Shown: in pieces, positions 1 through 13,321 of the stretch | Layout of the letters: the number at the start of each line of letters is the position of its first letter | Position numbering within the stretch: the first letter of the stretch is position 1 | NCBI RefSeq assembly: GCF_011300875.1 | Contig: NZ_CP049862.1 | Coordinates: forward strand, 1,550,001 to 1,614,000 | Source of the DNA: Sanguibacter sp. HDW7 | GTDB taxonomy: Bacteria; Actinomycetota; Actinomycetes; Actinomycetales; Cellulomonadaceae | DNA: 64,000 bases | Reading direction: 5' to 3' | The notes under the pieces: generated by a model | Seen by the model: the letters and a program-made list of their open reading frames with translations, nothing else | The model's database searches: none | What the model was told of the DNA's origin: nothing | Translations under genes and position numbers: made by a program

Positions 1-2
1 CG

Positions 3-620
3 ACGCTCGCGAAGCTCGTCGCGCGGCTCATGTACCCGAGCGCGGGGGAGATCCTCCTCGACGGGACGGACCTGCGCCGGCTGCGCGCGGCGAGCCTGCG
101 GGCACGGATCGTCCTCGTGCCTCAGGAGGGCTTCCTCTTCGACGGGACCCTCGCGGACAACATCGCGTACGGTGCGCGGGACCTCGCTCCGGGCGAGAAT
201 GCGCGGCCGCTCGTCGAGGAGGCCGTCACGGCGCTGGGACTCGGCGACTGGCTCGCGGACCGTCCGGGCGGCCTCGACGCCCCGGTCGGTCAGCGGGGCG
301 AGGCGCTCTCGGCGGGGGAGCGGCAGCTCGTCGCGCTCGCGCGCGCCTACCTCGCGCGCGCCGACCTCCTCGTGCTCGACGAGGCGACGAGCGCAGTCGA
401 TCCCGCGACGGAGGTCCGGGTCGCTCGCGCGTTCGAGCAGCTCGCGGCCGGGCGCTCGACGATGACGATCGCCCACCGGCTCTCGACGGCCGAGTCCGCC
501 GACCTCGTCGTCGTCGTCGACGCGGGTCGCGTCGTCGAGGTGGGACCCCACCGCGAGCTCGTCGGTGCGGGCGGGGTCTATGCGCGCATGCACGAGGCGT
601 GGATCGCGCAGACGCGCTGA
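3..620 (+). CDS. ABC exporter, C-terminal part of the ATP-binding domain (5' truncated)
   Basis: This is the 3' end of an ABC exporter gene; the frame is open from the first bases and the start lies outside the window. What remains is most of a nucleotide-binding domain: a Q-loop region ([15 protein letters not shown]), the ABC signature ([13 protein letters not shown]), Walker B ([12 protein letters not shown]) and the H-loop (MTIAHRLS). The Walker A motif would lie just upstream. The order and the exporter-style phrase after the Q-loop match type IV fused permease-ATPase exporters, usually encoded as TMD-NBD polypeptides and often working as heterodimers with a neighbouring half-transporter. 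The substrate cannot be told from this fragment. It ends 25 bases before hisI. Confidence 0.9.
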   Translation, partial: TLAKLVARLMYPSAGEILLDGTDLRRLRAASLRARIVLVPQEGFLFDGTLADNIAYGARDLAPGENARPLVEEAVTALGLGDWLADRPGGLDAPVGQRGEALSAGERQLVALARAYLARADLLVLDEATSAVDPATEVRVARAFEQLAAGRSTMTIAHRLSTAESADLVVVVDAGRVVEVGPHRELVGAGGVYARMHEAWIAQTR

Positions 621-645
621 ACGAGCCCGTGGGATGATCCGACGC

Positions 646-1029
646 GTGACCGACCAGAACGCTTCCGTACCTCAGCTCGACCTCGCCGTCGCGAGCCGCC
701 TCAAGCGCGATGACGCGGGTCTCGTCGCCGCCATCGTCCAGCAGCACGACACGGGCGAGGTGCTCATGCTCGGCTGGATGGACGACGAGGCGCTGCGCCG
801 CACGCTCAGGGAGGGCCGCGTGACGTTCTGGTCGCGCTCGCGCCAGGAGTACTGGCGCAAGGGCGACACGTCGGGCCACGTCCAGCACGTGCGTTCGGTC
901 GCGCTCGACTGCGACGGCGACGCGCTGCTCGTGCGCGTCGACCAGGTCGGCGCCGCGTGCCACACGGGCGCACGTACGTGCTTCGAGGCCGGGGGCGACC
1001 TCGGCGCCGTCGTCGGGGGCGCCGCGTGA
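646..1029 (+). CDS. hisI: Phosphoribosyl-AMP cyclohydrolase
   Basis: Opens the purine ring of phosphoribosyl-AMP in the third step of histidine synthesis, in the cytoplasm. The 127-residue product carries the family's WMDDEAL segment (about residue 44), a metal-binding DCDGDALL motif (about 88) and a cysteine cluster CHTGARTCF (about 105) that supplies zinc ligands. This is the stand-alone form without a fused HisE domain. GTG 646 is preferred over the in-frame ATG 634 because a -10-like GATGAT (633-638) sits seven bases before it, the leaderless spacing seen repeatedly in this window; ATG 634 would lie inside that box. The stop overlaps the GTG of trpE, so the two genes are probably co-transcribed, joining histidine and tryptophan synthesis. 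Confidence 0.95.
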   Translation: MTDQNASVPQLDLAVASRLKRDDAGLVAAIVQQHDTGEVLMLGWMDDEALRRTLREGRVTFWSRSRQEYWRKGDTSGHVQHVRSVALDCDGDALLVRVDQVGAACHTGARTCFEAGGDLGAVVGGAA

Positions 1030-2597
1030 GCGCCGTCCGGGGCCCGGGCGAGCAGCTCGCGTGGGGCACGACCTGGCCCGCGCGCGAGGACTTCGTCGCG
1101 CTCGCCGCGGAGCACCACCGCGTCATCCCTGTCGTGCGACGCCTCCTCGTCGACGACGTCACACCCGTGTCGCTCTACCGCACCCTCGCGGAGGGCCGAC
1201 CGGGCACGTTCATCATGGAGTCCGCCCCCATCGGCGGCGGCTGGTCGCGCTGGTCGTTCGTCGGTGTGCGCTCGCGCGCGACGCTCACCGTCGCGGGCGA
1301 CGAGGCTCGCTGGATCGGCGACGTCCCCGACGGGGTGCCGACGCACGGTGACGTGCTCGACGTCCTCGGGCGGACGCTCGAGGTCCTCGCGACGCCACGG
1401 ATCGAGGGCCTTCCTCCGTTCACGGGCGGGCTCGCGGGCTCGCTCGGCTGGGACGTCGTGCGTCACTGGGAGCCGACGCTCGTCCGGACGACGCCGACGG
1501 AGATCGACGTCCCGGAGGTCTCGCTGTGCCTGGCCTCGGACGTCGCGGCGGTCGACCACCTCACCGGCTCGGTGTGGCTCGTCGCGAACGCGATCAACTA
1601 CGACGCGACGGACGAGCGGGTCGAGGAGGCGTACGCGGACGCGGTCGCACGGCTCGACGCGATGGAACGGCGGCTCGTCGAGGGCCGTGCCGCGGGCGCC
1701 GAGATTCCCGTCGCCCTCGGCGACGGGCCCGAGCCGCAGCTCGAGTTCCGCACTGCGCGTGCCGACTTCGAGGCCGCGGTCGACGCGGCGAAGGTCGCGA
1801 TCGTCGACGGCGAGGTCTTCCAGGTGGTCCTCTCGCAGCGGCTCGACCTCGACTGCCCGGCGTCGCCGCTCGACGTCTACCGCACACTGCGCACGATCAA
1901 CCCGAGCCCGTACATGTACTGCTTCGAGCTCACGGACGCGGACGGGGGCCGGTTCGCGGTCGTCGGATCGAGCCCGGAGACGCTCGTCAGCGTCCAGGAC
2001 GGTCGCGTGACGACCTACCCCATCGCGGGCTCACGACCGCGCGGCGCGACACCCGAGGAGGACCTCGTGCTCGAGAAGGAGCTGCTCGCGGACCCCAAGG
2101 AGCGTTCGGAGCACGTCATGCTCGTCGATCTCTCGCGCAACGACCTCGTCAAGGTGTGCGAGCCGACGTCGGTCGAGGTCGTCGAGCTCATGGCGGTCCG
2201 GCGCTTCAGCCACATCATGCACATCTGCTCGACGGTCGTCGGTCGCCTGCGCGAGGGCGCGACGGCCCTGCAGGCGTTCATGGCGACGTTCCCGGCCGGT
2301 ACCCTCTCGGGCGCTCCCAAGCCGCGCGCGATCGCGCTCATCGACGAGCTCGAGCCGGCGGCGCGCGGCGTCTACGGCGGCTGCGTCGGCTACCTCGACC
2401 TCGCGGGCAACATGGACATGGCGATCGCGATCCGTACGGCCGTCGTGCGCGACGGCCGCGCGAGCGTGCAGGCGGGCGCGGGGATCGTCGCGGACTCGGT
2501 CCCGGCGACGGAGTACGAGGAGACGCGGTCGAAGGCGGCCGCCGCCGTCCGCGCGGTCCAGCTCGCGTCGCGTCTCGTGCCGGTGCGTCGTGGCTGA
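1026..2597 (+). CDS. trpE: Anthranilate synthase component I
   Basis: Converts chorismate and ammonia to anthranilate, the first committed step of tryptophan synthesis. The 523-residue product shows the chorismate-binding domain motifs in order: [10 protein letters not shown] (about 292), [10 protein letters not shown] (about 332), [11 protein letters not shown] (about 368) and [12 protein letters not shown] (about 425). Near residue 63 the segment [15 protein letters not shown] corresponds to the tryptophan-binding feedback site (LLES in E. coli). The GTG start overlaps the hisI stop in a GTGA junction, implying translational coupling. Its glutaminase partner TrpG is not in the window. No leader peptide with tandem Trp codons is visible upstream, so regulation is probably enzymatic or by a distant promoter. 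Confidence 0.97.
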   Translation: MSAVRGPGEQLAWGTTWPAREDFVALAAEHHRVIPVVRRLLVDDVTPVSLYRTLAEGRPGTFIMESAPIGGGWSRWSFVGVRSRATLTVAGDEARWIGDVPDGVPTHGDVLDVLGRTLEVLATPRIEGLPPFTGGLAGSLGWDVVRHWEPTLVRTTPTEIDVPEVSLCLASDVAAVDHLTGSVWLVANAINYDATDERVEEAYADAVARLDAMERRLVEGRAAGAEIPVALGDGPEPQLEFRTARADFEAAVDAAKVAIVDGEVFQVVLSQRLDLDCPASPLDVYRTLRTINPSPYMYCFELTDADGGRFAVVGSSPETLVSVQDGRVTTYPIAGSRPRGATPEEDLVLEKELLADPKERSEHVMLVDLSRNDLVKVCEPTSVEVVELMAVRRFSHIMHICSTVVGRLREGATALQAFMATFPAGTLSGAPKPRAIALIDELEPAARGVYGGCVGYLDLAGNMDMAIAIRTAVVRDGRASVQAGAGIVADSVPATEYEETRSKAAAAVRAVQLASRLVPVRRG

Positions 2598-3240
2598 GCG
2601 CGTGCGTGGTGCGTCGCGGCGCACGACGGTGCTGGCGTCGGTTCTGCTCGGCACCGGCCTCCTCGCGGTGTCGGCCCCGGTGTGGGTGTCGGCGGTAGGA
2701 ACGAGTGCGCTGTCGTCGTCGGTCGCGGTGACGGTGACGGGTGGGACGGCTGCACCGGGCGTGCAGGCTGCGGGCCTCGTGCTGCTCGCTGCGGCCGCCG
2801 CGTCACTGCTCGTCGGACGCCTGGGCGGCTGGGTCGTCGCGGGTGTCGTCGCGCTGGGCGGCGTCGTCGCGCTCGCCTCGTCGCTCCCGGTGCTCTTGTC
2901 ACCGGCAGGTGTCGCGCGTGCGGCCGCGTCGAGCGCCACGGGGGTCGACGTCCTCGTCGGGGAGCCGCAGGTCGCCGCGGTCGCGTGGGCGGCGCCGTCG
3001 CTCGGCGCGCTCGCGCTCGTGCTCGCGGCGGCTGCGGCTGCCGGCACGCGCGACTGGCGCACGGGCTCGCGTCGCCACGAGCGCGGCACCCCGTCTCGCG
3101 AGACGGTCCCCGCCGTCGCGGGGAACGCCCCGGACCTCGCAGATCTCTGGGACGCGCCCGAGGACGACGGGCACGAGGCTGACGCCTCTGAGGACGATGG
3201 GCACGAGGCCGCCGACGGGTCGACGCACTCCCGTCCGTGA
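2590..3240 (+). CDS. Trp-associated membrane protein family (TIGR02234-like)
   Basis: A 216-residue integral membrane protein overlapping the end of trpE by eight bases. Four hydrophobic stretches are visible (about residues 13-35, 53-73, 77-100 and 130-150), followed by a charged cytosolic tail with a TRDWRTGSRR segment and an acidic duplicated end (DDGHEADASEDDGHEA). Its place directly after trpE and its length match the actinobacterial Trp-associated transmembrane family. The family's biochemical role is unknown; a link to tryptophan or aromatic transport is only suggested by position. The GTG start at 2590 fits the overlap; no separate promoter is visible. Confidence 0.85.
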   Translation: MAERVRGASRRTTVLASVLLGTGLLAVSAPVWVSAVGTSALSSSVAVTVTGGTAAPGVQAAGLVLLAAAAASLLVGRLGGWVVAGVVALGGVVALASSLPVLLSPAGVARAAASSATGVDVLVGEPQVAAVAWAAPSLGALALVLAAAAAAGTRDWRTGSRRHERGTPSRETVPAVAGNAPDLADLWDAPEDDGHEADASEDDGHEAADGSTHSRP

Positions 3241-3300
3241 GCATGCGCGATCGGCGCGGACGCGACGACGGGGCGGCCGTCCGCGCGCTACCCTGTGCCC

Positions 3301-3570
3301 ATGGCTGACAACAACTCGTCGGGTGCCTCCGAGCACCTGTACCTCCCCCCGGCGCCGCCGAACGACAACCACGGCCACACGACCGCGTCGTGGACCCTCG
3401 TCGTGCTCGTGCTCCTCGGCGTCCTCGTCGCGGCCGGCGGCGTCCTCGTCTCCAAGCCCGCGATCTTCTGGGTCGGTCTCGGCGTCATCGCGCTCGGCAT
3501 CGTCGTCGGCAAGGTGCTCCAGGTCCTCGGCCACGGTCAGAAGTCCGAGATCGAGCGGGCTCGCGCGTGA
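3301..3570 (+). CDS. Small HGxxPAAW-like membrane protein
   Basis: An 89-residue protein with a polar N-terminus, a HGHTTASW segment (about 27) and two hydrophobic helices (about 35-51 and 55-74). The HG-x-x-x-ASW motif before a first helix resembles the actinobacterial HGxxPAAW family found next to trp genes; the function is not known. ATG 3301 is chosen: a TACCCT -10-like box at 3290-3295 lies five bases before it, so the gene may have its own leaderless transcript. An in-frame GTG at 3295 would overlap that box. It overlaps the next gene by four bases, so both are probably co-expressed inside the trp cluster. Confidence 0.75.
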   Translation: MADNNSSGASEHLYLPPAPPNDNHGHTTASWTLVVLVLLGVLVAAGGVLVSKPAIFWVGLGVIALGIVVGKVLQVLGHGQKSEIERARA

Positions 3571-4088
3571 CGTCGTCTGGCTGGTCCGGCGGGGACACCT
3601 CGAGCAGCGGGTCGCTGCCTGACCCGTACAGCACGCCGTCCTCCTCGGGCCTCCAGCCCGACGGCCAGCAGCAGCCGTACGGACAGCAGCCGTACGGCCA
3701 GCAGCAGCCCTACGGCCAGCCTGCATATGGTCAGCAGCCGTACGGCCAGCCCGCCTACGGCCAGCCTTACATGGCGACCTCCAGCCAGGAGAAGAACTCC
3801 CTCGGGACGACCGCACTCATCCTCGGGATCATCTCCTTCGTCGTCGGCGGACTGCTCACGTCGATCCCCGCCATCATCGTGGGGGTGAAGTCCCGTCGGG
3901 CCGCAGCAGAGGGTCGTGCGGACAACGGGAACGTCGGGACGGTCGGGATGTGGCTCGGCATCGTCGCGACCGTCCTCTTCGTCCTCGGCATCGCCTTCTT
4001 TGCCGTCCTCATCGTCCTGGCGCTCCAGGGTGACGGCGACCTGAGCGGGTTCTTCGAGTCGCTGGACGCCGGCTACACGACGTCCTGA
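3567..4088 (+). CDS. DUF4190-type membrane protein with QPYG repeat N-terminus
   Basis: A 173-residue protein starting at the GTG of a GTGA overlap with the preceding gene. Residues about 30-68 are a low-complexity tract of repeated QQPYGQ / QPAYGQ units, likely disordered. Two long hydrophobic helices follow (about 79-102 and 126-152), separated by a cytosolic loop with [11 protein letters not shown], the arrangement typical of actinobacterial DUF4190 proteins. No catalytic residues are evident and the function is unknown. The Tyr/Gln/Gly-rich tract is repetitive at DNA level too (about 3660-3770), so its length may vary between strains. A terminator-like hairpin follows at 4106-4138. Confidence 0.85.
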   Translation: MTSSGWSGGDTSSSGSLPDPYSTPSSSGLQPDGQQQPYGQQPYGQQQPYGQPAYGQQPYGQPAYGQPYMATSSQEKNSLGTTALILGIISFVVGGLLTSIPAIIVGVKSRRAAAEGRADNGNVGTVGMWLGIVATVLFVLGIAFFAVLIVLALQGDGDLSGFFESLDAGYTTS

Positions 4089-4105
4089 CGCCGAGCCATC
4101 CCGCC

Positions 4106-4138
4106 ACGCGCGGCCGCCGGACCACGGTGGCCGCGCGT
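4106..4138 (+). terminator. Hairpin terminator candidate after the DUF4190 gene
   Basis: Positions 4106-4118 and 4126-4138 form a 13-pair stem (one G-T) with a seven-base loop. No T-tract follows. It separates the first part of the trp cluster from the trpC promoter. Confidence 0.6.
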
Positions 4139-4182
4139 CGGCGTTCCACGGGGACGGTGGTTCCCGGCAGGCGGACGGTGGC

Positions 4183-4210
4183 GTGGACCACTCCCGTCCG
4201 GCCCTACGAT
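4183..4210 (+). promoter_or_regulatory. Candidate promoter for trpCBA-lgt
   Basis: GTGGAC at 4183-4188 and TACGAT at 4205-4210 are separated by 16 bases, a weak -35 with a good -10. Transcription would start near 4217, about 26 bases before the trpC start and upstream of its Shine-Dalgarno sequence. It would make trpCBA-lgt partly independent of trpE. Confidence 0.5.
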
Positions 4211-4242
4211 GGGGCCATCATCCGCCGAGGGAAGGGGTCGAC

Positions 4243-5067
4243 ATGTCGGACGGACGGACCGTGCTCGACGACATCGTCGCGGGCGTCCGGGAGGACCTCG
4301 CCGCTCGTGAGGCGCTGACGACGCTCGACCAGCTCAAGGAGCGCGCGGCGCGCCAGCCGGGCGCGATCGACTGCGTGCCTCGCCTGCGGCTCGAGGACGG
4401 TGTCGCGGTCATCAGCGAGGTCAAGCGTTCGAGCCCGTCGAAGGGCGCGCTCGCACAGATCTCCGACCCCGCGGCCCTCGCCGCGGAGTACGAGGCCGGC
4501 GGCGCGTCGGCTATCTCGGTGCTCACCGAGGAGCGACGCTTCAAGGGCACGCTCGCCGACCTCGCTGCGGTGCGCGCGAAGGTCGATGTCCCGGTGCTGC
4601 GCAAGGACTTTGTCGTCACGCCCTACCAGGTGTGGGAGGCCCGGGCGTACGGTGCCGACATGGTGCTGCTCATCGTCGCGGCGCTCGAGCAGACGGTTCT
4701 CGAGTCGCTCACGGAGCGCATCCACTCGCTCGGCATGACCGCGCTCGTCGAGGTCCACGACGCCGACGAGGTCGCGCGTGCCGCCGACGCGGGCGCCCGC
4801 GTCATCGGCGTCAACGCCCGCAACCTCAAGACCCTCGAGGTCGACCGCGACACGTTCGCTCGTGTCGTTCCGTCGATCCCCGACGGCATCGTCCGCATCG
4901 CCGAGTCCGGTGTGCGGGGCCCGCACGACGTCGTCGACTACGCCCGTGCCGGCGCGGACGCGGTCCTCGTCGGTGAGGCGCTCGTCACCGACGCGTCGCC
5001 GCGCTCGTCGGTCGCGGCTCTCGTCGCCGCAGGCACGCACCCGTCGGTGCGCGCGCTGCGTCACTGA
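4243..5067 (+). CDS. trpC: Indole-3-glycerol phosphate synthase
   Basis: Closes the indole ring from carboxyphenylamino-deoxyribulose phosphate. The 274-residue TIM-barrel carries the diagnostic strands: [13 protein letters not shown] (catalytic lysine region, about 63), [10 protein letters not shown] (about 95), [18 protein letters not shown] (about 119), [13 protein letters not shown] (about 190) and IAESGVRG (about 220). ATG 4243 has a purine-rich Shine-Dalgarno (GAGGGAAGGGG, about 4227-4237). A plausible promoter lies at 4183-4210. It is separated from trpB by 89 bases. This is the monofunctional form, without a fused phosphoribosylanthranilate isomerase. Confidence 0.97.
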   Translation: MSDGRTVLDDIVAGVREDLAAREALTTLDQLKERAARQPGAIDCVPRLRLEDGVAVISEVKRSSPSKGALAQISDPAALAAEYEAGGASAISVLTEERRFKGTLADLAAVRAKVDVPVLRKDFVVTPYQVWEARAYGADMVLLIVAALEQTVLESLTERIHSLGMTALVEVHDADEVARAADAGARVIGVNARNLKTLEVDRDTFARVVPSIPDGIVRIAESGVRGPHDVVDYARAGADAVLVGEALVTDASPRSSVAALVAAGTHPSVRALRH

Positions 5068-5156
5068 TCTTCCGTCCCGGCGCCGCGCCGGAACGGCTCG
5101 GCACGCACCTGTGCCGCGCGGCCACGGCCGCACCCGCCCTGGAGGAAGGAACCGAC

Positions 5157-6401
5157 GTGCCCCCGTCGCTGCAGAACCTGCCCGGCCCGTACTTCGGGGA
5201 GTTCGGCGGCCGATGGGTGCCCGAGGCCCTCGTCGCGGCGCTCGACGAGCTGAGTGCCGCGTACGCGGAGGCGAAGGTCGACCCGGCCTTCCAGGCCGAG
5301 CTCACGGAGCTGCACCGCAGCTACTCGGGCCGTCCGTCGATCCTCACCGAGGTGCCGCGGTTCGCTGCGCACGCGGGCGGCGTCCGGATCGTCCTCAAGC
5401 GCGAGGACCTCAACCACACGGGCTCGCACAAGATCAACAACGTCCTCGGCCAGGCGCTCCTCACCAAGCGCATCGGCAAGACGCGGATCATCGCGGAGAC
5501 GGGCGCGGGCCAGCACGGTGTCGCCTCGGCGACCGCAGCCGCGCTGTTCGACCTCGAGTGCGTCGTCTACATGGGCGAGGAGGACACGCGTCGGCAGGCT
5601 CTCAACGTCGCCCGCATGAAGCTCCTCGGCGCGACCGTCATCCCGGTGACGTCGGGCTCACGGACCCTCAAGGACGCGATCAACGAGGCGCTCCGCGACT
5701 GGGTGACGAACGTCGAGTCGACGAACTACCTCTTCGGCACGGCCGCAGGCCCGCACCCGTTCCCCGAGCTCGTGCGCGACTTCCAGCGGATCATCGGCGT
5801 CGAGGCGCGCGAGCAGATGCTCGCGCTCACCGGCCGCCTGCCCGACGCGGTGCTCGCGTGCGTCGGTGGCGGCTCGAACGCGATCGGCATCTTTGACGCG
5901 TTCCTCGACGACGCGGACGTGCGGCTCCTCGGCCTCGAGGCCGGAGGCGACGGCGTCGAGACCGGACGGCACGCCTCGTCGATCACGGGCGGCGTCCCGG
6001 GCGTGCTCCACGGAGCGCGGTCCTACCTGCTGCAGGACGAGGACGGCCAGACGAAGGAGTCCCACTCGATCTCCGCGGGCCTCGACTACCCGGGCGTCGG
6101 CCCGGAGCACTCCTACCTCGCGAGCATCGGACGGGCCCAGTACGAGCCCGTGACGGACGCGGAGGCGATGGAGGCGCTGCGGCTGCTCTCGCAGACGGAG
6201 GGCATCATCCCCGCGATCGAGTCGGCGCACGCGCTCGCCGGGGCGCTTCGCCTCGGCCGTGAGCTCGCGGCTCAGGGGAGGCAGGACGCGATCCTCCTCG
6301 TCAACCTGTCCGGCCGCGGCGACAAGGACGTGGCGACGGCGGCACGGTGGTTCGACCTCGTCGACGCCGGCGCCGACCTCACCGAAGGAGGGGCGCAGTG
6401 A
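5157..6401 (+). CDS. trpB: Tryptophan synthase beta chain
   Basis: Joins indole and serine to give tryptophan, with pyridoxal phosphate bound to the lysine of HTGSHKINN (about residue 91). The phosphate-binding [10 protein letters not shown] loop lies near 238, and the typical opening [16 protein letters not shown] marks this as the TrpB1 type that pairs with TrpA. The length, 414 residues, is normal. The GTG start has a strong GGAGGAAGGA Shine-Dalgarno at 5141-5150. The stop overlaps the trpA start (GTGA), the usual coupled arrangement for subunits needed in equal amounts. Confidence 0.98.
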   Translation: MPPSLQNLPGPYFGEFGGRWVPEALVAALDELSAAYAEAKVDPAFQAELTELHRSYSGRPSILTEVPRFAAHAGGVRIVLKREDLNHTGSHKINNVLGQALLTKRIGKTRIIAETGAGQHGVASATAAALFDLECVVYMGEEDTRRQALNVARMKLLGATVIPVTSGSRTLKDAINEALRDWVTNVESTNYLFGTAAGPHPFPELVRDFQRIIGVEAREQMLALTGRLPDAVLACVGGGSNAIGIFDAFLDDADVRLLGLEAGGDGVETGRHASSITGGVPGVLHGARSYLLQDEDGQTKESHSISAGLDYPGVGPEHSYLASIGRAQYEPVTDAEAMEALRLLSQTEGIIPAIESAHALAGALRLGRELAAQGRQDAILLVNLSGRGDKDVATAARWFDLVDAGADLTEGGAQ

Positions 6402-7213
6402 GCGCGACCGCACGACGTATCGCCGAGCTCCGCGCCGAGGGTCGCCCTGCGCTCATCGGCTACCTGCCCGTCGGGTTCCCCGACGTCGAGGGCTCGCTCC
6501 GGGCCGCCCGTGCGCTGGTCGAGGCAGGCGCCGACATCCTCGAGATCGGCGTGCCGTACTCGGACCCCGTCATGGACGGCAGCACGATCCAGGCGGCCGC
6601 GACGCGCGCGCTCGAGGGTGGCGTCCGACTCACCGACGTCTTCCGTGTCGTCGAGGGTCTCGCAGATCTGGGTGCCCCGACGCTCGTCATGACGTACTTC
6701 AACCCGGTGCTCCGCTACGGGGTCGAGCGCTTCGCCTCCGACCTCGCCTCGGCGGGTGGTGCGGGCCTCATCACGCCTGACCTCATTCCTGACGAGGCGT
6801 CGGAGTGGATCTCTGCCGCGGACGCGCACGGCCTCGACAAGGTGTTCCTCGTCGCCCCGAGCTCGACCGACGAGCGACTCGTCGAGACGGCGGCCGCGTC
6901 GCGCGGCTTCGTCTACGCCGCGTCGACCATGGGCGTGACGGGTGAGCGCGCGACCGTCGGGCCCCGGGCCGCCGAGCTCGTCGCGCGCACACGTGCCGCG
7001 GGCGCGGAGAACGTCTGCGTCGGCCTCGGCGTCTCGCGCGCCGAGCAGGCCGCAGAGGTCGGCGCGTACGCCGACGGCGTCATCGTCGGGTCGGCGTTCG
7101 TGCGCCCGCTCCTCGAGGCGACGTCGATCGACGAGGGCATCGCCGCGATGTCGGCGGTCGCCCGCTCGATCGCGGGCGGCGTGCGCTCCGCGCGCACGGG
7201 CGGTACGGCATGA
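6398..7213 (+). CDS. trpA: Tryptophan synthase alpha chain
   Basis: Cleaves indole-3-glycerol phosphate and channels indole to TrpB. The 271-residue barrel retains the catalytic glutamate and aspartate in [13 protein letters not shown] (about 49-61), the substrate-binding [13 protein letters not shown] (about 169-181) and GLGVSRAEQ (about 209-217). The GTG 6398 start overlaps the trpB stop. Its end overlaps the lgt start by four bases (ATGA), so lgt is very likely on the same transcript. Confidence 0.97.
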   Translation: MSATARRIAELRAEGRPALIGYLPVGFPDVEGSLRAARALVEAGADILEIGVPYSDPVMDGSTIQAAATRALEGGVRLTDVFRVVEGLADLGAPTLVMTYFNPVLRYGVERFASDLASAGGAGLITPDLIPDEASEWISAADAHGLDKVFLVAPSSTDERLVETAAASRGFVYAASTMGVTGERATVGPRAAELVARTRAAGAENVCVGLGVSRAEQAAEVGAYADGVIVGSAFVRPLLEATSIDEGIAAMSAVARSIAGGVRSARTGGTA

Positions 7214-8229
7214 CGCTCGCCGGGACGCTCGTCGCGTCGATCCCCTCACCGTCCCGCGGCGTCTGGCACCTCGGGCCGCTCCCGCTGCGCGCGTACGCGC
7301 TCGCGATCATCCTCGGCATCGTCGTCGCGACGTGGCTGACGATGCGCCGCTGGAAGGAGCGCGGGGGAGACCCCGACCAGGTCCTCGACATCGTCATGTG
7401 GGCGGTGCCGTTCGGCATCGTCGGCGGGCGCATCTATCACGTCATCAGCTCGCCGGACGCCTACTGGGGTCCGGGTGGTGACCCGATCTCGGCGCTCTAC
7501 ATCTGGAACGGCGGCCTCGGCATCTGGGGCGCGATCGCGCTCGGCGCGGTCGGCGCGTACATCGGCTGCCGGCGCGCGGGCGTGTCGTTCGCGGTGTTCG
7601 CCGACGCGGTCGCGCCAGGTCTGCTCGTCGCGCAGGCGATCGGTCGTGTCGGGAACTGGTTCAACCAGGAGCTCTTCGGCGCGGTGACGACGCTCCCGTG
7701 GGGCCTCGAGATCGATCCCGCGATCTCCGGGTACCCGGCGGGCACGCTCTTCCACCCGACGTTCCTCTACGAGCTTCTGTGGAACCTCGCGGCAGCCGCG
7801 CTTCTGCTCTGGCTCGACCGGCGGTTCCGGCTCGGCCACGGGCGCGTCTTCTGGCTGTACGTCGTCACGTACACGCTCGGACGCGTGTGGATCGAGATGC
7901 TCCGCATCGACGATGCCGAGCTCGTGCTCGGTCTGCGCCTCAACGTGTGGACGTCGCTCGCGCTGTTCCTCCTGGGCGCGATCGCTTTCGTCGTCGTGGG
8001 CCGGCGCACCCCGGGCCGCGAGGACGGGGTCCTCACTGCCCGCGGCCGGGCGGCTGATGCTGCGACCGCCGAGGCCGAAGCGTCCGATCCTGAGGCGTCC
8101 GACGCCGAGGCGTCCGACGACGCTGTCGCGACCGACGAGACGTCCGAGGGAACAGAGCCCTCCGACGCCGCCGACGAGTCGTCGGTGTCGGGTGCCGACG
8201 ACAGCTCCGGCACCTCCCGCGACGTCTGA
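7210..8229 (+). CDS. lgt: Phosphatidylglycerol-prolipoprotein diacylglyceryl transferase
   Basis: Attaches diacylglycerol to the lipobox cysteine of prolipoproteins in the cytoplasmic membrane. The 339-residue protein has about seven hydrophobic helices and the family signatures NGGLGIWG (about 99), GRVGNWFNQELFG (about 146-158) and FHPTFLYELLWN (about 181-192). After the last helix (about residue 265) comes a roughly 70-residue acidic, Ser/Asp/Glu-rich tail with EASD-type repeats, probably cytosolic and disordered. Linkage of lgt to trpA is common in Actinobacteria. The start overlaps trpA by four bases. The tail is much longer than in E. coli Lgt and is likely dispensable for catalysis. Confidence 0.97.
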   Translation: MTLAGTLVASIPSPSRGVWHLGPLPLRAYALAIILGIVVATWLTMRRWKERGGDPDQVLDIVMWAVPFGIVGGRIYHVISSPDAYWGPGGDPISALYIWNGGLGIWGAIALGAVGAYIGCRRAGVSFAVFADAVAPGLLVAQAIGRVGNWFNQELFGAVTTLPWGLEIDPAISGYPAGTLFHPTFLYELLWNLAAAALLLWLDRRFRLGHGRVFWLYVVTYTLGRVWIEMLRIDDAELVLGLRLNVWTSLALFLLGAIAFVVVGRRTPGREDGVLTARGRAADAATAEAEASDPEASDAEASDDAVATDETSEGTEPSDAADESSVSGADDSSGTSRDV

Positions 8230-8293
8230 CGCACGGCAGGGGGTCGTAAACCCGTCAGGGGTCACGCCCCCGTCACCCGCGGACCTCCTCCTC

Positions 8294-8322
8294 TTGTCCT
8301 CAGGGTCAAGGGAGTGTAATAT
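8294..8322 (+). promoter_or_regulatory. Strong sigma-70-type promoter upstream of the gltB leader
   Basis: TTGTCC at 8294-8299 and TAATAT at 8317-8322 are separated by exactly 17 bases. This is the best consensus promoter in the window. The transcript would begin near 8329 and run through a 57-codon gene before gltB, giving a leader of about 395 bases. Confidence 0.85.
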
Positions 8323-8390
8323 GGGCCACCGCGGGCCGATGTCGTCCTACAACTCCAGTTCCCGGCGTTGCGCCCTGCCGCAGCACGAAC

Positions 8391-8722
8391 CTCGAGGACG
8401 GTCCTCATGAGCCTCTCGCCGAGCAGCACCCCCGCAGCACGCCTGCGCGCGCGTCGTGCTTTCGCCGGGCTCGAGCCGGTCCGCATCGACGTCCTGCCGG
8501 TGCATGAGGTCCCGGACGCCAAGGAGACCCGTCGCGCCCAGGTCGACGACAACCGGGGCGCCGACTTCGGGCTTCCGTGAGCGCCTGACGTCCACCTCCC
8601 GTCGCGCCTGACCCGCCCTCGTCGAGGGTGCGGTCGCTGCGTCGGCGGGTCGTGGGCGACCGTGCTCACCCATCAGCTCCGCGGCCCGGCACGTGCCGGC
8701 CGCGTCCCCGAGGACGGATCCC

Positions 8723-8730
<8 letters not shown>
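8391..8730 (+). repeat. Duplicated initiation region (8393-8418 and 8709-8734)
   Basis: CGAGGACGG, five bases, ATG, then codons for Met-Ser-Leu-Ser occur at 8393 (small gene) and again at 8709 (gltB). The similarity covers the Shine-Dalgarno, the spacing and the first four codons, then fades. Confidence 0.5.
8407..8580 (+). CDS. Small protein of unknown function in the gltB leader
   Basis: A 57-residue reading frame downstream of the strong promoter at 8294-8322. Its ATG is preceded by GAGGA (8394-8398) at ideal spacing, and codon bias looks like that of neighbouring genes. The product is basic in its first third (LRARRAF) and more acidic later (VHEVPDAKET, QVDDNRGADFGLP); there is no membrane segment, signal peptide or recognised domain. 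The ribosome-binding site lies in a small hairpin (8394-8398 with 8402-8406), so translation could be modulated. The first codons (MSLS) and 5' flank resemble those of gltB 316 bases downstream. It may be a regulatory leader peptide or an independent small protein; I do not recognise it. Confidence 0.6.
   Translation: MSLSPSSTPAARLRARRAFAGLEPVRIDVLPVHEVPDAKETRRAQVDDNRGADFGLP

Positions 8731-13313
<4,583 letters not shown>

Positions 13314-13321
<8 letters not shown>

Noticed and set aside
4089-4242. A trp attenuator before trpC
   Set aside because: No leader peptide with Trp codons and no alternative hairpin set; only a simple terminator and promoter are seen.
8230-8293. A GlnR/AmtR operator before the gltB promoter
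   Set aside because: No clear match to either consensus; only short G-runs and C-runs.
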